Positions 36,212-44,869 of a stretch of DNA of 64,000 nt are shown piece after piece. The DNA lies in the NCBI RefSeq assembly GCF_020035535.1, contig NZ_CP083349.1, positions 3,348,501-3,412,500 of the forward strand, read 5' to 3'. The notes beneath the pieces are model-generated. The model was not told the origin of the DNA. It saw only the letters and a list, made by a program, of their open reading frames with translations, and did not search any database. This DNA is from Ensifer adhaerens (GTDB lineage Bacteria; Pseudomonadota; Alphaproteobacteria; Rhizobiales; Rhizobiaceae). Position 1 is the first letter of the stretch, and each line of letters begins with the position of its first letter. The position numbers and the translations under genes are program-made.

Positions 36212-37191
36212 CGCCGCACCTCCAGCCCGAAACCCGGCGCCGCCGTGCGGATGATGGTTTCGATATCCGACAACGTAGGTCGGAAGCCCAGCCGTTGCCG
36301 CGCCCGACTGCTATCGGCATAGAGCACCGGCGGATCACCGGGACGACGCGGCAACAGCCGCACCGGAACCCGTCGCCCGGTGACCCGATCGATGGCTTCC
36401 AGAACCTGCCGGATCGAGGTCCCGTGCCCGGAGCCGAGATTGGCGCGCAGCACCTCGCCGCCATCACGCAGATAGTCGACGGCGGCGACATGGGCGTCGG
36501 CGAGATCGGTCACGTGAATGTAGTCGCGGATGCAGGTTCCATCCGGCGTCGCATAGTCGTCACCGAAGATATCGAGTCTTTCGATCTCGCCGGCCGCCGC
36601 CATCAGGGCACGCGGAATGAGATGCGTTTCCGGATCATGCCGCTCCCTGAGTTGTCCTTCCGGATCGGCGCCCGCGGCGTTGAAGTAGCGCAACGCGACG
36701 GAGCGGAAATCATAGGCACGCGCATAGTCGCCGAGCATCAGCTCGATCATCAGCTTCGTGCGCCCATAGGGGTTGATCGGAAACTGATCCGTATCCTCGG
36801 TGATCGGAAGCCGCTGCGGCACGCCATAGGTGGCGCAGGAGCTGGAAAATACGATGCGCCTCAGCCCGGTCGCGCGGCAGGCTTCGAGCAGCGTGATGCT
36901 GCCTGCGACGTTGTTGCGGTAGTACTTTCCCGGGTCTTCGACGGATTCCCCGACATAGGCGGAAGCCGCAAAGTGGATCACACATTCGGGACGGTGCGTT
37001 CGGATCGCCGTTGCCAGCCGCTCCGTATCCTCAAGGTCCCCTTCGACGAGGGGACCCCAGCGCACGCTGTCCCGATGTCCCGTCGACAGGTTGTCATAGA
37101 CGACGGGAGCGAAGCCCTTCTGGGCAAGGCGCTTGCAGGTGTGGCTTCCTATAAAGCCGGCACCGCCGGTGACGAGCACGACGCGGGACAT
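36208..37191 (-). CDS. UDP-sugar 4-epimerase (UDP-xylose or UDP-glucose 4-epimerase)
   Basis: Short-chain dehydrogenase/epimerase (327 aa from MSRVVLVTGGAGFIGSH). The NAD motif is GGAGFIG, the catalytic segment is FSSSCATYG with YGRTK carrying the Tyr and Lys, and FNAAGADPEGQLRERHDPET and the C-terminal PGDPPVLYADSSRARQRLG are GalE signatures. Being directly after a UDP-xylose synthase-like gene, it may make UDP-arabinose from UDP-xylose; such an enzyme pair (Uxs/Uxe) has been described from Sinorhizobium meliloti, as I recall. It could equally supply UDP-galactose. The upstream in-frame extension to 37275 lies in the previous gene. Confidence 0.85.
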   Translation of the reverse strand: MSRVVLVTGGAGFIGSHTCKRLAQKGFAPVVYDNLSTGHRDSVRWGPLVEGDLEDTERLATAIRTHRPECVIHFAASAYVGESVEDPGKYYRNNVAGSITLLEACRATGLRRIVFSSSCATYGVPQRLPITEDTDQFPINPYGRTKLMIELMLGDYARAYDFRSVALRYFNAAGADPEGQLRERHDPETHLIPRALMAAAGEIERLDIFGDDYATPDGTCIRDYIHVTDLADAHVAAVDYLRDGGEVLRANLGSGHGTSIRQVLEAIDRVTGRRVPVRLLPRRPGDPPVLYADSSRARQRLGFRPTLSDIETIIRTAAPGFGLEVRR

Positions 37192-37192
37192 C

Positions 37193-38233
37193 TCATACGG
37201 CCTCTCCCGCCGTTGCGCGTTCGGCCGCGCTGAGGCGCTCCTCGAAATAAGCGATGGTGCGTTCGAGCCCGTCACGCAGCACCACCTTCGGCTCCCAGGC
37301 GAGCTCGGTCCGCGCGTGCGAGATATCGGGACGGCGCTGACGAGGGTCGTCGACGGCCGCCGCCTGGTGGACGATGCGCGAGCGCGAACCGGTCAGAGAC
37401 CGTACCACTTCCGCCAGATCGAGAACGGTGAACTCCCCGGGATTGCCGAGGTTGATCGGCCCGATGCAGTCATCGGCCGAGACCGAAAGCCGGAGAAAGC
37501 CGTCGATCAGGTCGTTGACATAGCAGAAGGACCGGGTCTGCTGCCCGTCGCCATAGATCGTCAGATCCCGACCGAGAAGGGCCTGGACGACGAAGTTGGA
37601 GATCACCCGGCCATCGTCCGGGCGCATGCGCGGACCGTAGGTATTGAAGATGCGCGCAACCTTGATCCTGACCCGATAGGAACGGTGATAATCGAAGAAC
37701 AGGGTTTCGGCCGACCGTTTTCCCTCGTCGTAGCAGGCACGCGGACCTATCGGATTGACGTTGCCGAAATAGACCTCGCGCTGCGGGCTGAGGAGCGGAT
37801 CGCCGTAGACTTCCGAAGTCGAGGACTGGATGACGGTGGCGCCGGTGGCGCGCGCATTTTCGAGTGCATGCAGCGCGCCAAGGACGTTCGTCATGAGAGT
37901 GCCGACCGGATCGGCCTGATAGTCGGGCGGTGATGCGGGGGAAGCAAAGTTGAAGATGACGTCGGCGTCGATCAGGTAGGGTTTGCGAACGTCATGGTCG
38001 ACGATGTGGAAATGCGGATTCTGCACCAAATGAGAGAGATTTTCATGCCGTCCCGTTGAAAAATTGTCGAGACAAATAACAGTATGACCTAGAGAAAGAA
38101 GTCTTTCGCAAATATGAGAACCGAGAAAACCGCCTCCGCCTGTTACTAGTATTCTTCTTGGTATTCCTGCAATCTTCTTTAGAAACTCCCGCTGCCCGAC
38201 GACAGACAACGGCCCCGGAGAGACCTTTCGCAT
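37193..38233 (-). CDS. UDP-glucuronate decarboxylase / UDP-xylose synthase
   Basis: NAD-dependent SDR enzyme of 346 aa that converts UDP-glucuronate to UDP-xylose. The dinucleotide motif [10 protein letters not shown] is at residues 31-40. Uxs-specific blocks are [51 protein letters not shown] (catalytic Tyr and Lys) and [19 protein letters not shown]. The start ATG 38233 has GGAGG 5 nt upstream. It is the first gene of the polysaccharide operon, transcribed from an AT-rich leader. It ends 1 nt before the epimerase gene. Confidence 0.88.
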   Translation of the reverse strand: MRKVSPGPLSVVGQREFLKKIAGIPRRILVTGGGGFLGSHICERLLSLGHTVICLDNFSTGRHENLSHLVQNPHFHIVDHDVRKPYLIDADVIFNFASPASPPDYQADPVGTLMTNVLGALHALENARATGATVIQSSTSEVYGDPLLSPQREVYFGNVNPIGPRACYDEGKRSAETLFFDYHRSYRVRIKVARIFNTYGPRMRPDDGRVISNFVVQALLGRDLTIYGDGQQTRSFCYVNDLIDGFLRLSVSADDCIGPINLGNPGEFTVLDLAEVVRSLTGSRSRIVHQAAAVDDPRQRRPDISHARTELAWEPKVVLRDGLERTIAYFEERLSAAERATAGEAV

Positions 38234-38245
38234 GCGCACCTCCAA

Positions 38246-38786
38246 TTATTGTACACACCATTCCTCATGGTGATTGGAGACGGGCTGCCTATCGAAAATA
38301 TAATAAGGAATTTGTTCTTTATTACAAATTCACGCACAACCCGACATAAAAAGAAATCTACAATTCGTCCACATATCTACTTATCTTCACTTTCAATATT
38401 AGCTAACTATCAAATAACTAATCGAACGTCAACTAAAACAACAAGGAATGATACAATATAATCTGAAATAGGAATGAATAATTATGGAAGATAACTACGG
38501 GTAGCTACATTTATGCTAAAGTCCATAATCATTTAATTCTCTATTAACCATAATATAATTACAAATGATTATAAACTCATGATGAGACTTACCGCTGCCA
38601 GGGGAGAGTTAGACGGTCGCGCGATGCCGGTCGAGGATTTTCGCCATGGCGACCACACGTCGCCACAAACCAGGTCATGGGATACCCGGCGCGTCCTCAT
38701 GCGCAGACGAACGCCAACGTCTGCGCTCTCGACCGCGTCGAGGCACAGAAAAGGAAAAAGGGCTCACTTGGCAGATGCCGCCGAAC
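38246..38786 (-). promoter_or_regulatory. AT-rich leader/promoter region of the polysaccharide operon
   Basis: This 541-bp gap holds no credible gene. Bases ~38255-38580 are strongly AT-rich, with many TATAAT-like stretches (for example ATATAATAAGG near 38299), unlike the GC-rich flanks. Bases 38590-38786 return to normal composition and contain a hairpin at 38701-38726. The AT-rich block is a likely target for a silencer such as MucR (inference). Confidence 0.5.
38701..38726 (-). terminator. Hairpin downstream of the LuxR-type gene
   Basis: GCGCAGACG (38701-38709) pairs perfectly with CGTCTGCGC (38718-38726) over an 8-nt loop, 60 bp past the regulator stop. No T-run follows, so it is only a weak terminator candidate. 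Confidence 0.4.
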
Positions 38787-39587
38787 TTAGTTCTTCCAGC
38801 GCGACGAAAGTGTGTCGCTACCCCGTTCGGCCGCTGCATCATTGGTGAAGTAACGCGATGCCGCCTCCGTCCGGTTGCGGACGTTCATCTTCTTGTAAAT
38901 GTTGCGCACGTGAACCTTGACGGTGTTTTCCGACAAGCCAAGACGATCGGCGATGATCTTGTTTTGCGTTCCCTTGCAGATCAGGTCGAGAATCTGAACC
39001 TCGCGGGTCGTCAATCCATCAGGCCCGGCATCGCGCTTGCGCCGGCCCGAGCCTGCGGCCGCGCCCGGCCCGGACAGCTCGCCCCGACGGCCATAGAGGC
39101 TGTTTGCGCCGAAGGGCTCTGGCGAAAGCCGCCGCAGCAAGGCGGCCGGGAAGTGCTCGCCTCCCTTCATCAGCAAATCGATGGCTGCGAGGCAGACGTC
39201 CAGGTTCAGGTTCAACGGCAGAACCCCGTGGATCAAGCGCTCTTCGACGAAGCCGGCAATTGACGGATCGAGTTCATCGGCATTCTCCACCACCAGACCG
39301 ATCGAGGTCTTGGGGTGAAACTCATGAATGGTTCGCAGGATTGCTGGAAAGGACTTGGCCGGCATCCGATAGAGCATGATCAACGTCACATCGACGAGAC
39401 TGCCGTCCAACAGATTGTCCGGATCGGAAAAGCAGACGATGTCGTGCCCTTGAAACCGTGAACCGACGGCCTGCATCAGGCACTCGGCAAACAGATCGAT
39501 CTTGGCGAGCATGACGATCTTTTTCTTTTGCGACAAAGCCTTGTTGTTTTCTTCAAAATCACCAACGCTGGAGCTTCCAGGATACAT
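38787..39587 (-). CDS. LuxR/CsgD-type transcription factor with degenerate receiver domain
   Basis: Regulator of 266 aa. The C-terminal GerE/LuxR helix-turn-helix spans 191-247 (GLTTREVQILDLICKGTQNK, LSENTVKVHVRNIYKKMNV). The N-terminal half is receiver-like, but the acidic pair of beta-1 is replaced by Ala-Lys (VMLAKIDLF). The phospho-acceptor Asp position before RMP is Leu72, and the beta-5 Lys is missing, so it is unlikely to be phosphorylated. This architecture recalls CsgD/VpsT biofilm regulators. It lies upstream of, and on the same strand as, the polysaccharide operon. The start has AGGAGG upstream. Confidence 0.82.
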   Translation of the reverse strand: MYPGSSSVGDFEENNKALSQKKKIVMLAKIDLFAECLMQAVGSRFQGHDIVCFSDPDNLLDGSLVDVTLIMLYRMPAKSFPAILRTIHEFHPKTSIGLVVENADELDPSIAGFVEERLIHGVLPLNLNLDVCLAAIDLLMKGGEHFPAALLRRLSPEPFGANSLYGRRGELSGPGAAAGSGRRKRDAGPDGLTTREVQILDLICKGTQNKIIADRLGLSENTVKVHVRNIYKKMNVRNRTEAASRYFTNDAAAERGSDTLSSRWKN

Positions 39588-40580
39588 TACGCCCTCCTAG
39601 GATTTTTCCATTTGTTTTTATGGGTGCTGCGGTTTTCCGCGGCGCACCATACTTTCAGAAAATTTATTCGGAACCACTATGCATCACGACGTCTTCCCGC
39701 CCCAGGAAAATTCGCGATAGCTAATGTAACGTAAAGATCTTCAATACGAAACAACCCAAAAGGATTAGAGGCACTTCATGGGCCTTCTTAAATCGTTATA
39801 AATCGAACCATCTTTGGGTTACACTGCGATCGGGCCGCTTATCGGAGCGCGAAAAGCAGCATCAAGGCGGCAGCAATCGTTGTTCCGTCGCCTTTGGCGA
39901 CCCATCCATTTCCGCGACAGACAGCCCTGCCGTTGTGAAAAATGGATTAGCGGCTCAGGTATTCCCGCCGCAGGCTACCCATTTCTCAAGACTGATATAC
40001 CTAAAAATACTTCCTTCGGGCTACCGAACTTCGTCTCGGGTGATGCCGACCGACCGGTCGCACGAAAAAAGAGGGAACACAACCGCCCTCCTGGCGCTTG
40101 CAGCTGCGCCGGCATGCGCGGATTTTCACGCCAGAACAACGGCTTGGGGCCGCGGATTACGCCGTAAACGGTCAATAATTACAAACCACTAACCAGAATT
40201 GGTATCTTCCGCATGTCAACATTCGGAGTCACATTGGCATTTCGTTCCTGAGTATGAACGAAAGCAGCCGGGTTCCGGAGGACTTTTGCTCCGCCATTCC
40301 CTTTTAGCCCGGCGCGTGGCGTACGTGTAAACCTGAGTAAACACAAAGAATACATTGATCGATTGCGGATTTCGATCCGTCAAGAAATTTTAAAAAAGCG
40401 TAAAATTCGAAATGTATTTTAAAGAAAGCAATACAAATCAGGTTAAAATATTGAATATTCTTAAGAACGGAGCCAACCCCAGTAAAATACCGTAAGATCT
40501 AAGGGTATTTGGTGTTGGCTCCTTTTTAATCAAAACCACAGTCTCAGCGCCCTCGAAAGGGCCGTTCCCCCAAACCCTCT
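39588..40580. other. Gene-poor spacer of about 1 kb
   Basis: I see no credible protein gene here. Open frames such as 39814-40167 lack ribosome sites and family resemblance. 39588-39700 should hold the promoter of the LuxR-type gene. 40330-40470 is AT-rich. The spacer ends with a strong plus-strand intrinsic terminator at 40469-40527 that belongs to no annotated gene. Confidence 0.6.
40469..40527 (+). terminator. Orphan intrinsic terminator, candidate 3' end of a small RNA
   Basis: GGAGCCAAC (40469-40477) pairs with GTTGGCTCC (40514-40522), followed at once by TTTTT. An inner stem AAATACC/GGTATTT (40485-40491 with 40504-40510) extends it. There is no plus-strand gene upstream for over 7 kb (back to hppD), so it probably ends a non-coding RNA from the AT-rich region before it. 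Confidence 0.7.
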
Positions 40581-40877
40581 TCAGTCTTCGCTCTCACTCC
40601 AGACGAGTGCCTTCCGTTCTTCCCGAAAAGCGAAACGGACGATGTGACTTTCGACGATGTCCTTGCCACGCCGCAACGCCTCGGCATCCGGAGCCTCAAC
40701 GACGAAGCACCGTCGGTCTCCATACGCGACCATCCGCGCCGGTGCTCCGCCCGGCATGGCCGCCACGGCGTCCGTCTCCGTGTACTCGACCGCTACCTTG
40801 TGCGCGAAATGTTTCGACATCCGCTGGAGGTATCGGGACGCCCGCTCCGTGGTGAAGCCGCTGGGCGCTTTCGGCAT
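40581..40877 (-). CDS. DUF2218-family protein
   Basis: Small cytosolic protein of 98 aa starting at MPKAPSGFTTERASRYLQRM (a longer frame to 40949 has no support). The RYLQRMSKHFAHK segment and the C-terminal region HIVRFAFREE are DUF2218 signatures. DUF2218 genes are often next to siderophore-uptake or siderophore-reductase genes. Here it follows the iron-siderophore binding-protein gene by 107 bp on the same strand. The molecular function is unknown; a role in iron release is inference. Confidence 0.75.
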   Translation of the reverse strand: MPKAPSGFTTERASRYLQRMSKHFAHKVAVEYTETDAVAAMPGGAPARMVAYGDRRCFVVEAPDAEALRRGKDIVESHIVRFAFREERKALVWSESED

Positions 40878-40984
40878 GATCTGCTCCTGTCCTGTCTCTC
40901 CAAAAATGAAACGGCCGCGAACGATATTTTCCCGGCCGTTCCGATCCACGCGTACCAGGCGAGCACTATCGCCCGAAACCGTGC

Positions 40985-41911
40985 TTACTTTTCAAGCGCC
41001 TGGGTGAGCTGGTCGACGATGTCCTGCTGCGACTTCAGGCCCGACGCCGTCAGATAGAGCTTGGCGGAGTCGAGATAGACCACATGGCCGTCCTTCCAGG
41101 CCTTGGTCTGGCGAACCAGTTCGTTGTCGAGCAGCGCCGCTGCCGGCTGCGCCTGCTGGCCGATCGCCGCATCGCGGTCAACGACGAAGATCCAGTCGGG
41201 GTTGGTCTCGAGGATGTACTCGTAGGAAACCGCCTGACCATGGGTGGCCACCTGCAGCTCCGGATCGGCCGGCTTGATGCCGAAGACATCATGCAGCACG
41301 CCGAAACGCGATCCCTTGCCATAGGCACTGATCTTGCCACCAGTCGTAAGCAGGATCAGTCCGGTGCCCTTCTCTGCCGCGATGCCGCGGAGCTTTTCGA
41401 TCGAGGCGTCGAGCTTGTCGACGCCGGCCTTGATTTCCGCTTCCTTGCCGAAGATCTGCCCAAGGATCTCGGCATTCTTCTTGACGCTGCCGATGAGATC
41501 CTTGTCGTCAGAGGTCAGATCGATCGTCGGCGCGATCTTGGCGACTTCGGCATATTTTGCCTGCGAACGGCCCCCGACGATCGCTAGGTCCGCCTCAGCA
41601 GCGTTGATGGCTTCGTAGTCGGGCTCAAAAAGCGTGCCGATCTTCGGATAGCTATCCGCCTTGTATTTTTCGAGCGACGGCGGGATTGCCGAGCCAGGAA
41701 CGCCGGCAACGGGAATGCCGAGCATATCCAGCGTCTCCAGCATGCCGAAGTCATAAACCAGCACCGTCTTCGGGCTTTTCTCCACGACGGTGACGCCGCT
41801 GCTGTGCTCGATCTTCAGCGTCTCGGCCAGGGCGGTCGACCCGCCGGCAATCGCCAGTGTTGCCGCGACGGCGAGGCTGCGCAGACCATTAGAAAACGGA
41901 GATATATTCAT
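40985..41911 (-). CDS. Iron-siderophore ABC transporter substrate-binding protein (FatB/CeuE-like)
   Basis: Periplasmic binding protein of about 308 aa. ATG 41911 is preferred because GAGGA lies 8 nt upstream; ATG 41926 is possible. A signal peptide ends at TALA-ET. The helical-backbone fold is typical of class III siderophore binders: KTVLVYDFGMLETLDMLGI, PDYEAINAAEADLAIVGGRS and YEYILETNPDWIFVVDRD. It resembles FatB/CeuE/YclQ proteins that bind catechol-type siderophores, though the ligand is uncertain. It is divergent from two permease genes and the ATPase, with a RirA-like box between. No lipobox cysteine, as expected in a Gram-negative. Confidence 0.87.
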   Translation of the reverse strand: MNISPFSNGLRSLAVAATLAIAGGSTALAETLKIEHSSGVTVVEKSPKTVLVYDFGMLETLDMLGIPVAGVPGSAIPPSLEKYKADSYPKIGTLFEPDYEAINAAEADLAIVGGRSQAKYAEVAKIAPTIDLTSDDKDLIGSVKKNAEILGQIFGKEAEIKAGVDKLDASIEKLRGIAAEKGTGLILLTTGGKISAYGKGSRFGVLHDVFGIKPADPELQVATHGQAVSYEYILETNPDWIFVVDRDAAIGQQAQPAAALLDNELVRQTKAWKDGHVVYLDSAKLYLTASGLKSQQDIVDQLTQALEK

Positions 41912-42005
41912 GACTATTTTCCTCATCTTTTATCGGCCGTCGTAGCGCGATTTTCCGATGAGAGCAATGCACAGGTTCCGCGTGCCGAAGATGTCGCAGA
42001 AAACT

Positions 42006-42020
42006 TGACGAAGCTAATCA
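42006..42020. promoter_or_regulatory. RirA-type iron-responsive operator (TGA-N9-TCA)
   Basis: TGACGAAGCTAATCA fits the IRO box consensus TGA-N9-TCA used by RirA in rhizobia. It overlaps a TTGACG hexamer and lies between the divergent binding-protein (95 bp away) and permease (137 bp away) genes. Iron repression is inferred. Confidence 0.6.
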
Positions 42021-42157
42021 TATATAAGAGTAAGACGGGCCGTTCGCGAAGTGCCACGACGCGGTGGCAAGGTTGAGCCCTTCGGGGGAGACGAGCGCAA
42101 ACGGGCAAGGGGCATGCACACGGTGGTGAAGACGAACGACAGGCAGAGCGGACCCGA

Positions 42158-43105
42158 ATGATGAAAGCGGTCCTGATCGCCATCCCCGTAATCCTCCTGC
42201 TTGCCGTCGCCAGCATCTTCACGGGCGTCGGCAGTCTCGCCGCAGCAGACGAGGGACGCGGCTGGTTCCTGGTAATCGAAAGCCGCCTGCCGCGCACGCT
42301 CGCGCTGATGCTTGCCGGCGCTGGCCTCGCGGTTTCCGGCACGATCATGCAGATGCTGGCGCGAAACCGTTTCGTCGAGCCGTCGACGGCGGGCACCGCC
42401 GAGTCCGCCGCGCTCGGCATGCTGCTTGCCATGCTCATCGCCCCCAACTTGCCGGTCGCCGGCAAGATGGTTTTCGCGGCGCTGACGGCACTTGCCGGGA
42501 CCGCCCTGTTCCTGCAGATCCTGCGCCGCATTCCCCTGCGTTCCGCGCTGATGGTGCCGCTCATCGGTCTCATGCTCGGTGGCGTCGTCAACGCCATTAC
42601 CACCTTCATCGCCTATCGCTACGACCTGATGCAGTCGATGGGCGCCTGGATGTCGGGTGACTTCTCGGTGGTGCTGCGTGGTCGCTACGAGTTGTTGTGG
42701 ATCGGTTTCGCGCTCACCCTCGTCGCCTATGCGACCGCCGCACGCTTCACCGTCATCGGCATGGGCGAAACGATCGCCCGCAATGTCGGCCTCAACTACG
42801 ACAAGGTCGTAACGCTCGGGCTCGCCATCGTCTCCATGGTCACGGCAACGGTCGTCGCCACCGTCGGCATGATCCCGTTCCTCGGCCTCGTGGTCCCCAA
42901 CATCGTCAGCCTCATCATGGGTGACAATCTCAGGCGCACGCTGCCTGTCGTCGCCATCTCCGGCGCCGGCCTGGTGCTCGCCTGCGACATCGTCGGGCGG
43001 CTCGTGATCGCGCCCTACGAAATCCCCGTGGGAACGGTCATGGGCGTCATCGGCAGCCTGATCTTTCTCCATCTCCTGCTTTCGAGGCGATCCCATGCAG
43101 GCTGA
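42158..43105 (+). CDS. Iron-siderophore ABC transporter permease 1 (FatD/CeuB-like)
   Basis: FecCD-family permease (315 aa) with about nine membrane helices. Signature stretches are SRLPRTLALMLAGAGLAVSG, GLNYDKVVTLGLAIVSMVTA and IPFLGLVVPNIVSLIMGDNL, the last being the conserved ATPase-contact loop region. Many family members are ~330 aa, so length is normal. It overlaps the second permease gene by 11 bp. Transport is from periplasm to cytosol with the divergent binding protein. A TonB-dependent outer receptor is not encoded nearby. Confidence 0.9.
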   Translation: MMKAVLIAIPVILLLAVASIFTGVGSLAAADEGRGWFLVIESRLPRTLALMLAGAGLAVSGTIMQMLARNRFVEPSTAGTAESAALGMLLAMLIAPNLPVAGKMVFAALTALAGTALFLQILRRIPLRSALMVPLIGLMLGGVVNAITTFIAYRYDLMQSMGAWMSGDFSVVLRGRYELLWIGFALTLVAYATAARFTVIGMGETIARNVGLNYDKVVTLGLAIVSMVTATVVATVGMIPFLGLVVPNIVSLIMGDNLRRTLPVVAISGAGLVLACDIVGRLVIAPYEIPVGTVMGVIGSLIFLHLLLSRRSHAG

Positions 43106-44063
43106 TGCCAGAAGGCTATCTCCGTCCACCGTCCTGATTGCGTCTGCCGTGCTTGCCCTCGTTTCGATGGTCGCTTTCATGACCATCGGTGCCAAGGGGA
43201 ACTGGTCCTTCCTGATCTCCTTCCGCGGCACGAAACTGCTCGGCATGGTGCTGGTCGCCTACGCGATCGCGGTCTCGACGGTGCTGTTCCAGACGATCTC
43301 GGGCAACCGCATCCTGACACCATCGATCATCGGCTTCGATGCCATGTACATCCTGCTGCAGACGATCATGGTGTTTTTCCTGGGCGCTGCGGGCGCCAGC
43401 ACCGTCGATCCGCGGCTGCAGTTCCTCGTCGACACGGCCGTCATGGTCGGCCTCTCGCTTCTGTTGTTTCGGGCGCTCTTTTCCGGCGCAAGCCGCAGCC
43501 TGCATCTTCTGATGCTGGTCGGCGTCATCCTGGGCGGCCTGTTCCGCAGTCTTTCGTCTTTCCTGCAGCGCATCCTCGATCCCAATGAGTTCGTGGTGCT
43601 GCAGGACAGGCTGTTTGCGAGCTTCAACAGCATCGATGCCAATCTGCTCGGCATTGCCGCCGCGGCAACCCTCGCCGTGACCTTCGTTCTGTGGCGGCTT
43701 TCGCCGACCTTCGACGTGCTCGCCCTCGGGCGCGAAGCATCCATCGGCCTCGGCGTCGACCATCAGCGCGTCGTCACTCTTCTGCTGGTGCTGATAGCTG
43801 TTCTGGTGTCGGTCTCCACCGCGCTGGTCGGACCGGTGACCTTCTTCGGCCTGCTGGTCGCAAGCCTCGCCTGGCAGCTGACGCCGACCGCCAGCCACCG
43901 CTTCGTCCTGCCGGTCGCCATCTGCATCGCGATTGCCACGCTCGTCGGTGGTCAGGTCATCCTCGAGCGGCTGTTTTCCTTCAACACGGCGCTCAGCATC
44001 GTCATCGAATTCTTCGGTGGCCTTGTCTTCATCTTCCTGCTTGTCCGAGGCTCCGCCCGATGA
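43095..44063 (+). CDS. Iron-siderophore ABC transporter permease 2 (FatC/CeuC-like)
   Basis: Second FecCD-type permease subunit (322 aa), with VSTVLFQTISGNRILTPSII, LGREASIGLGVDHQRVVTLL and GPVTFFGLLVASLAWQLTPT as family motifs. The two permeases probably form a heterodimer. A third of the way in, DPRLQFLVDTAVMVGLSLLL is a membrane segment. The stop overlaps the ATPase start (ATGA). Confidence 0.9.
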   Translation: MQADARRLSPSTVLIASAVLALVSMVAFMTIGAKGNWSFLISFRGTKLLGMVLVAYAIAVSTVLFQTISGNRILTPSIIGFDAMYILLQTIMVFFLGAAGASTVDPRLQFLVDTAVMVGLSLLLFRALFSGASRSLHLLMLVGVILGGLFRSLSSFLQRILDPNEFVVLQDRLFASFNSIDANLLGIAAAATLAVTFVLWRLSPTFDVLALGREASIGLGVDHQRVVTLLLVLIAVLVSVSTALVGPVTFFGLLVASLAWQLTPTASHRFVLPVAICIAIATLVGGQVILERLFSFNTALSIVIEFFGGLVFIFLLVRGSAR

Positions 44064-44818
44064 TCGAAATCCAAGAGGTGACGAAATCCTACGGCGGCAA
44101 CGCGGTCGTCGACCGGGTGTCGCTGACCCTGCCGACCGGCGGCCTGACGTCGATCATCGGCCCGAACGGCGCCGGCAAGTCGACACTGCTATCAATCGTC
44201 AGCCGGCTGATGCCGATGGATACGGGCAAGGTGCTGATCGACGGTCTCGACGTCAGCCGCACAGCCGGCGACGTGCTGGCCCGGCGGCTCTCGATCATGC
44301 GCCAGGACAACCACATCACCGCCCGCCTCAGCGTACGCGATCTCGTCGCCTTCGGCCGCTATCCCTATTCCAAGGGGCGGCTGACCGCTGCCGATGCCGA
44401 ACATATCGAGCGCTCGATCGCCTATCTCGGGCTCGAGCCCTGCCGGAATCGCTTTCTCGACGAACTCTCCGGCGGCCAGCGCCAGCGCGCCTTCATCGCC
44501 ATGGTGCTCTGCCAGGACACCGACTACATGCTGTTCGACGAGCCGCTGAACAATCTCGACATCAAGCATGCGGTCGAGACGATGAAGCTGTTGCGGCGCC
44601 TCGCCGACGACTTCGACAAGACCGTGGTCGTCGTGCTGCACGATATCAACTTCGCCTCGGCCTATTCCGACCGCATCGTCGCAATGCAGTCCGGCCGCCT
44701 CGCCTTCGAGGGACCGCCGCAAGACATGATCGTGCCGGCCCGCCTGCGGGAAATCTTCGACGTCGACTGCCGCGTTCACGCCGTCGGCGAAACGCGCCTC
44801 GTGAACTATTTCGATTGA
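44060..44818 (+). CDS. Iron-siderophore ABC transporter ATPase (FatE/CeuD-like)
   Basis: FepC-type ATPase of 252 aa, starting at MIEIQEVTKSYGG. Walker A is GPNGAGKST, the signature is LSGGQRQRAFIAMVL, Walker B is YMLFDEPLNNLD and the switch histidine is in VVLHDINFA. It powers the importer formed by the two upstream permeases. The in-frame extension to 43691 is inside the permease gene. A strong hairpin 52 bp downstream separates it from the convergent RND gene. Confidence 0.93.
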   Translation: MIEIQEVTKSYGGNAVVDRVSLTLPTGGLTSIIGPNGAGKSTLLSIVSRLMPMDTGKVLIDGLDVSRTAGDVLARRLSIMRQDNHITARLSVRDLVAFGRYPYSKGRLTAADAEHIERSIAYLGLEPCRNRFLDELSGGQRQRAFIAMVLCQDTDYMLFDEPLNNLDIKHAVETMKLLRRLADDFDKTVVVVLHDINFASAYSDRIVAMQSGRLAFEGPPQDMIVPARLREIFDVDCRVHAVGETRLVNYFD

Positions 44819-44869
44819 AGGGCCATGCGTCCAGGAGATTGCACAATGCATGCTCTGGCCGAACCACAC

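Noticed and set aside
34829..36322. 497-aa plus-strand frame opposite the GT2 gene
   Set aside because: Arg/Gln-rich shadow of the GT2 coding sequence, which has full GT2 motifs.
38579..39263. Plus-strand frames 38579-38848 and 38646-39263
   Set aside because: They run antisense into the LuxR-type gene and lack start context.
39814..40167. 117-aa frame in the 1-kb spacer (and the overlapping 39935-40192 frame with a signal-peptide-like stretch)
   Set aside because: No ribosome site, poor codon pattern, no family; the ALLALAAAPACA stretch looks accidental.
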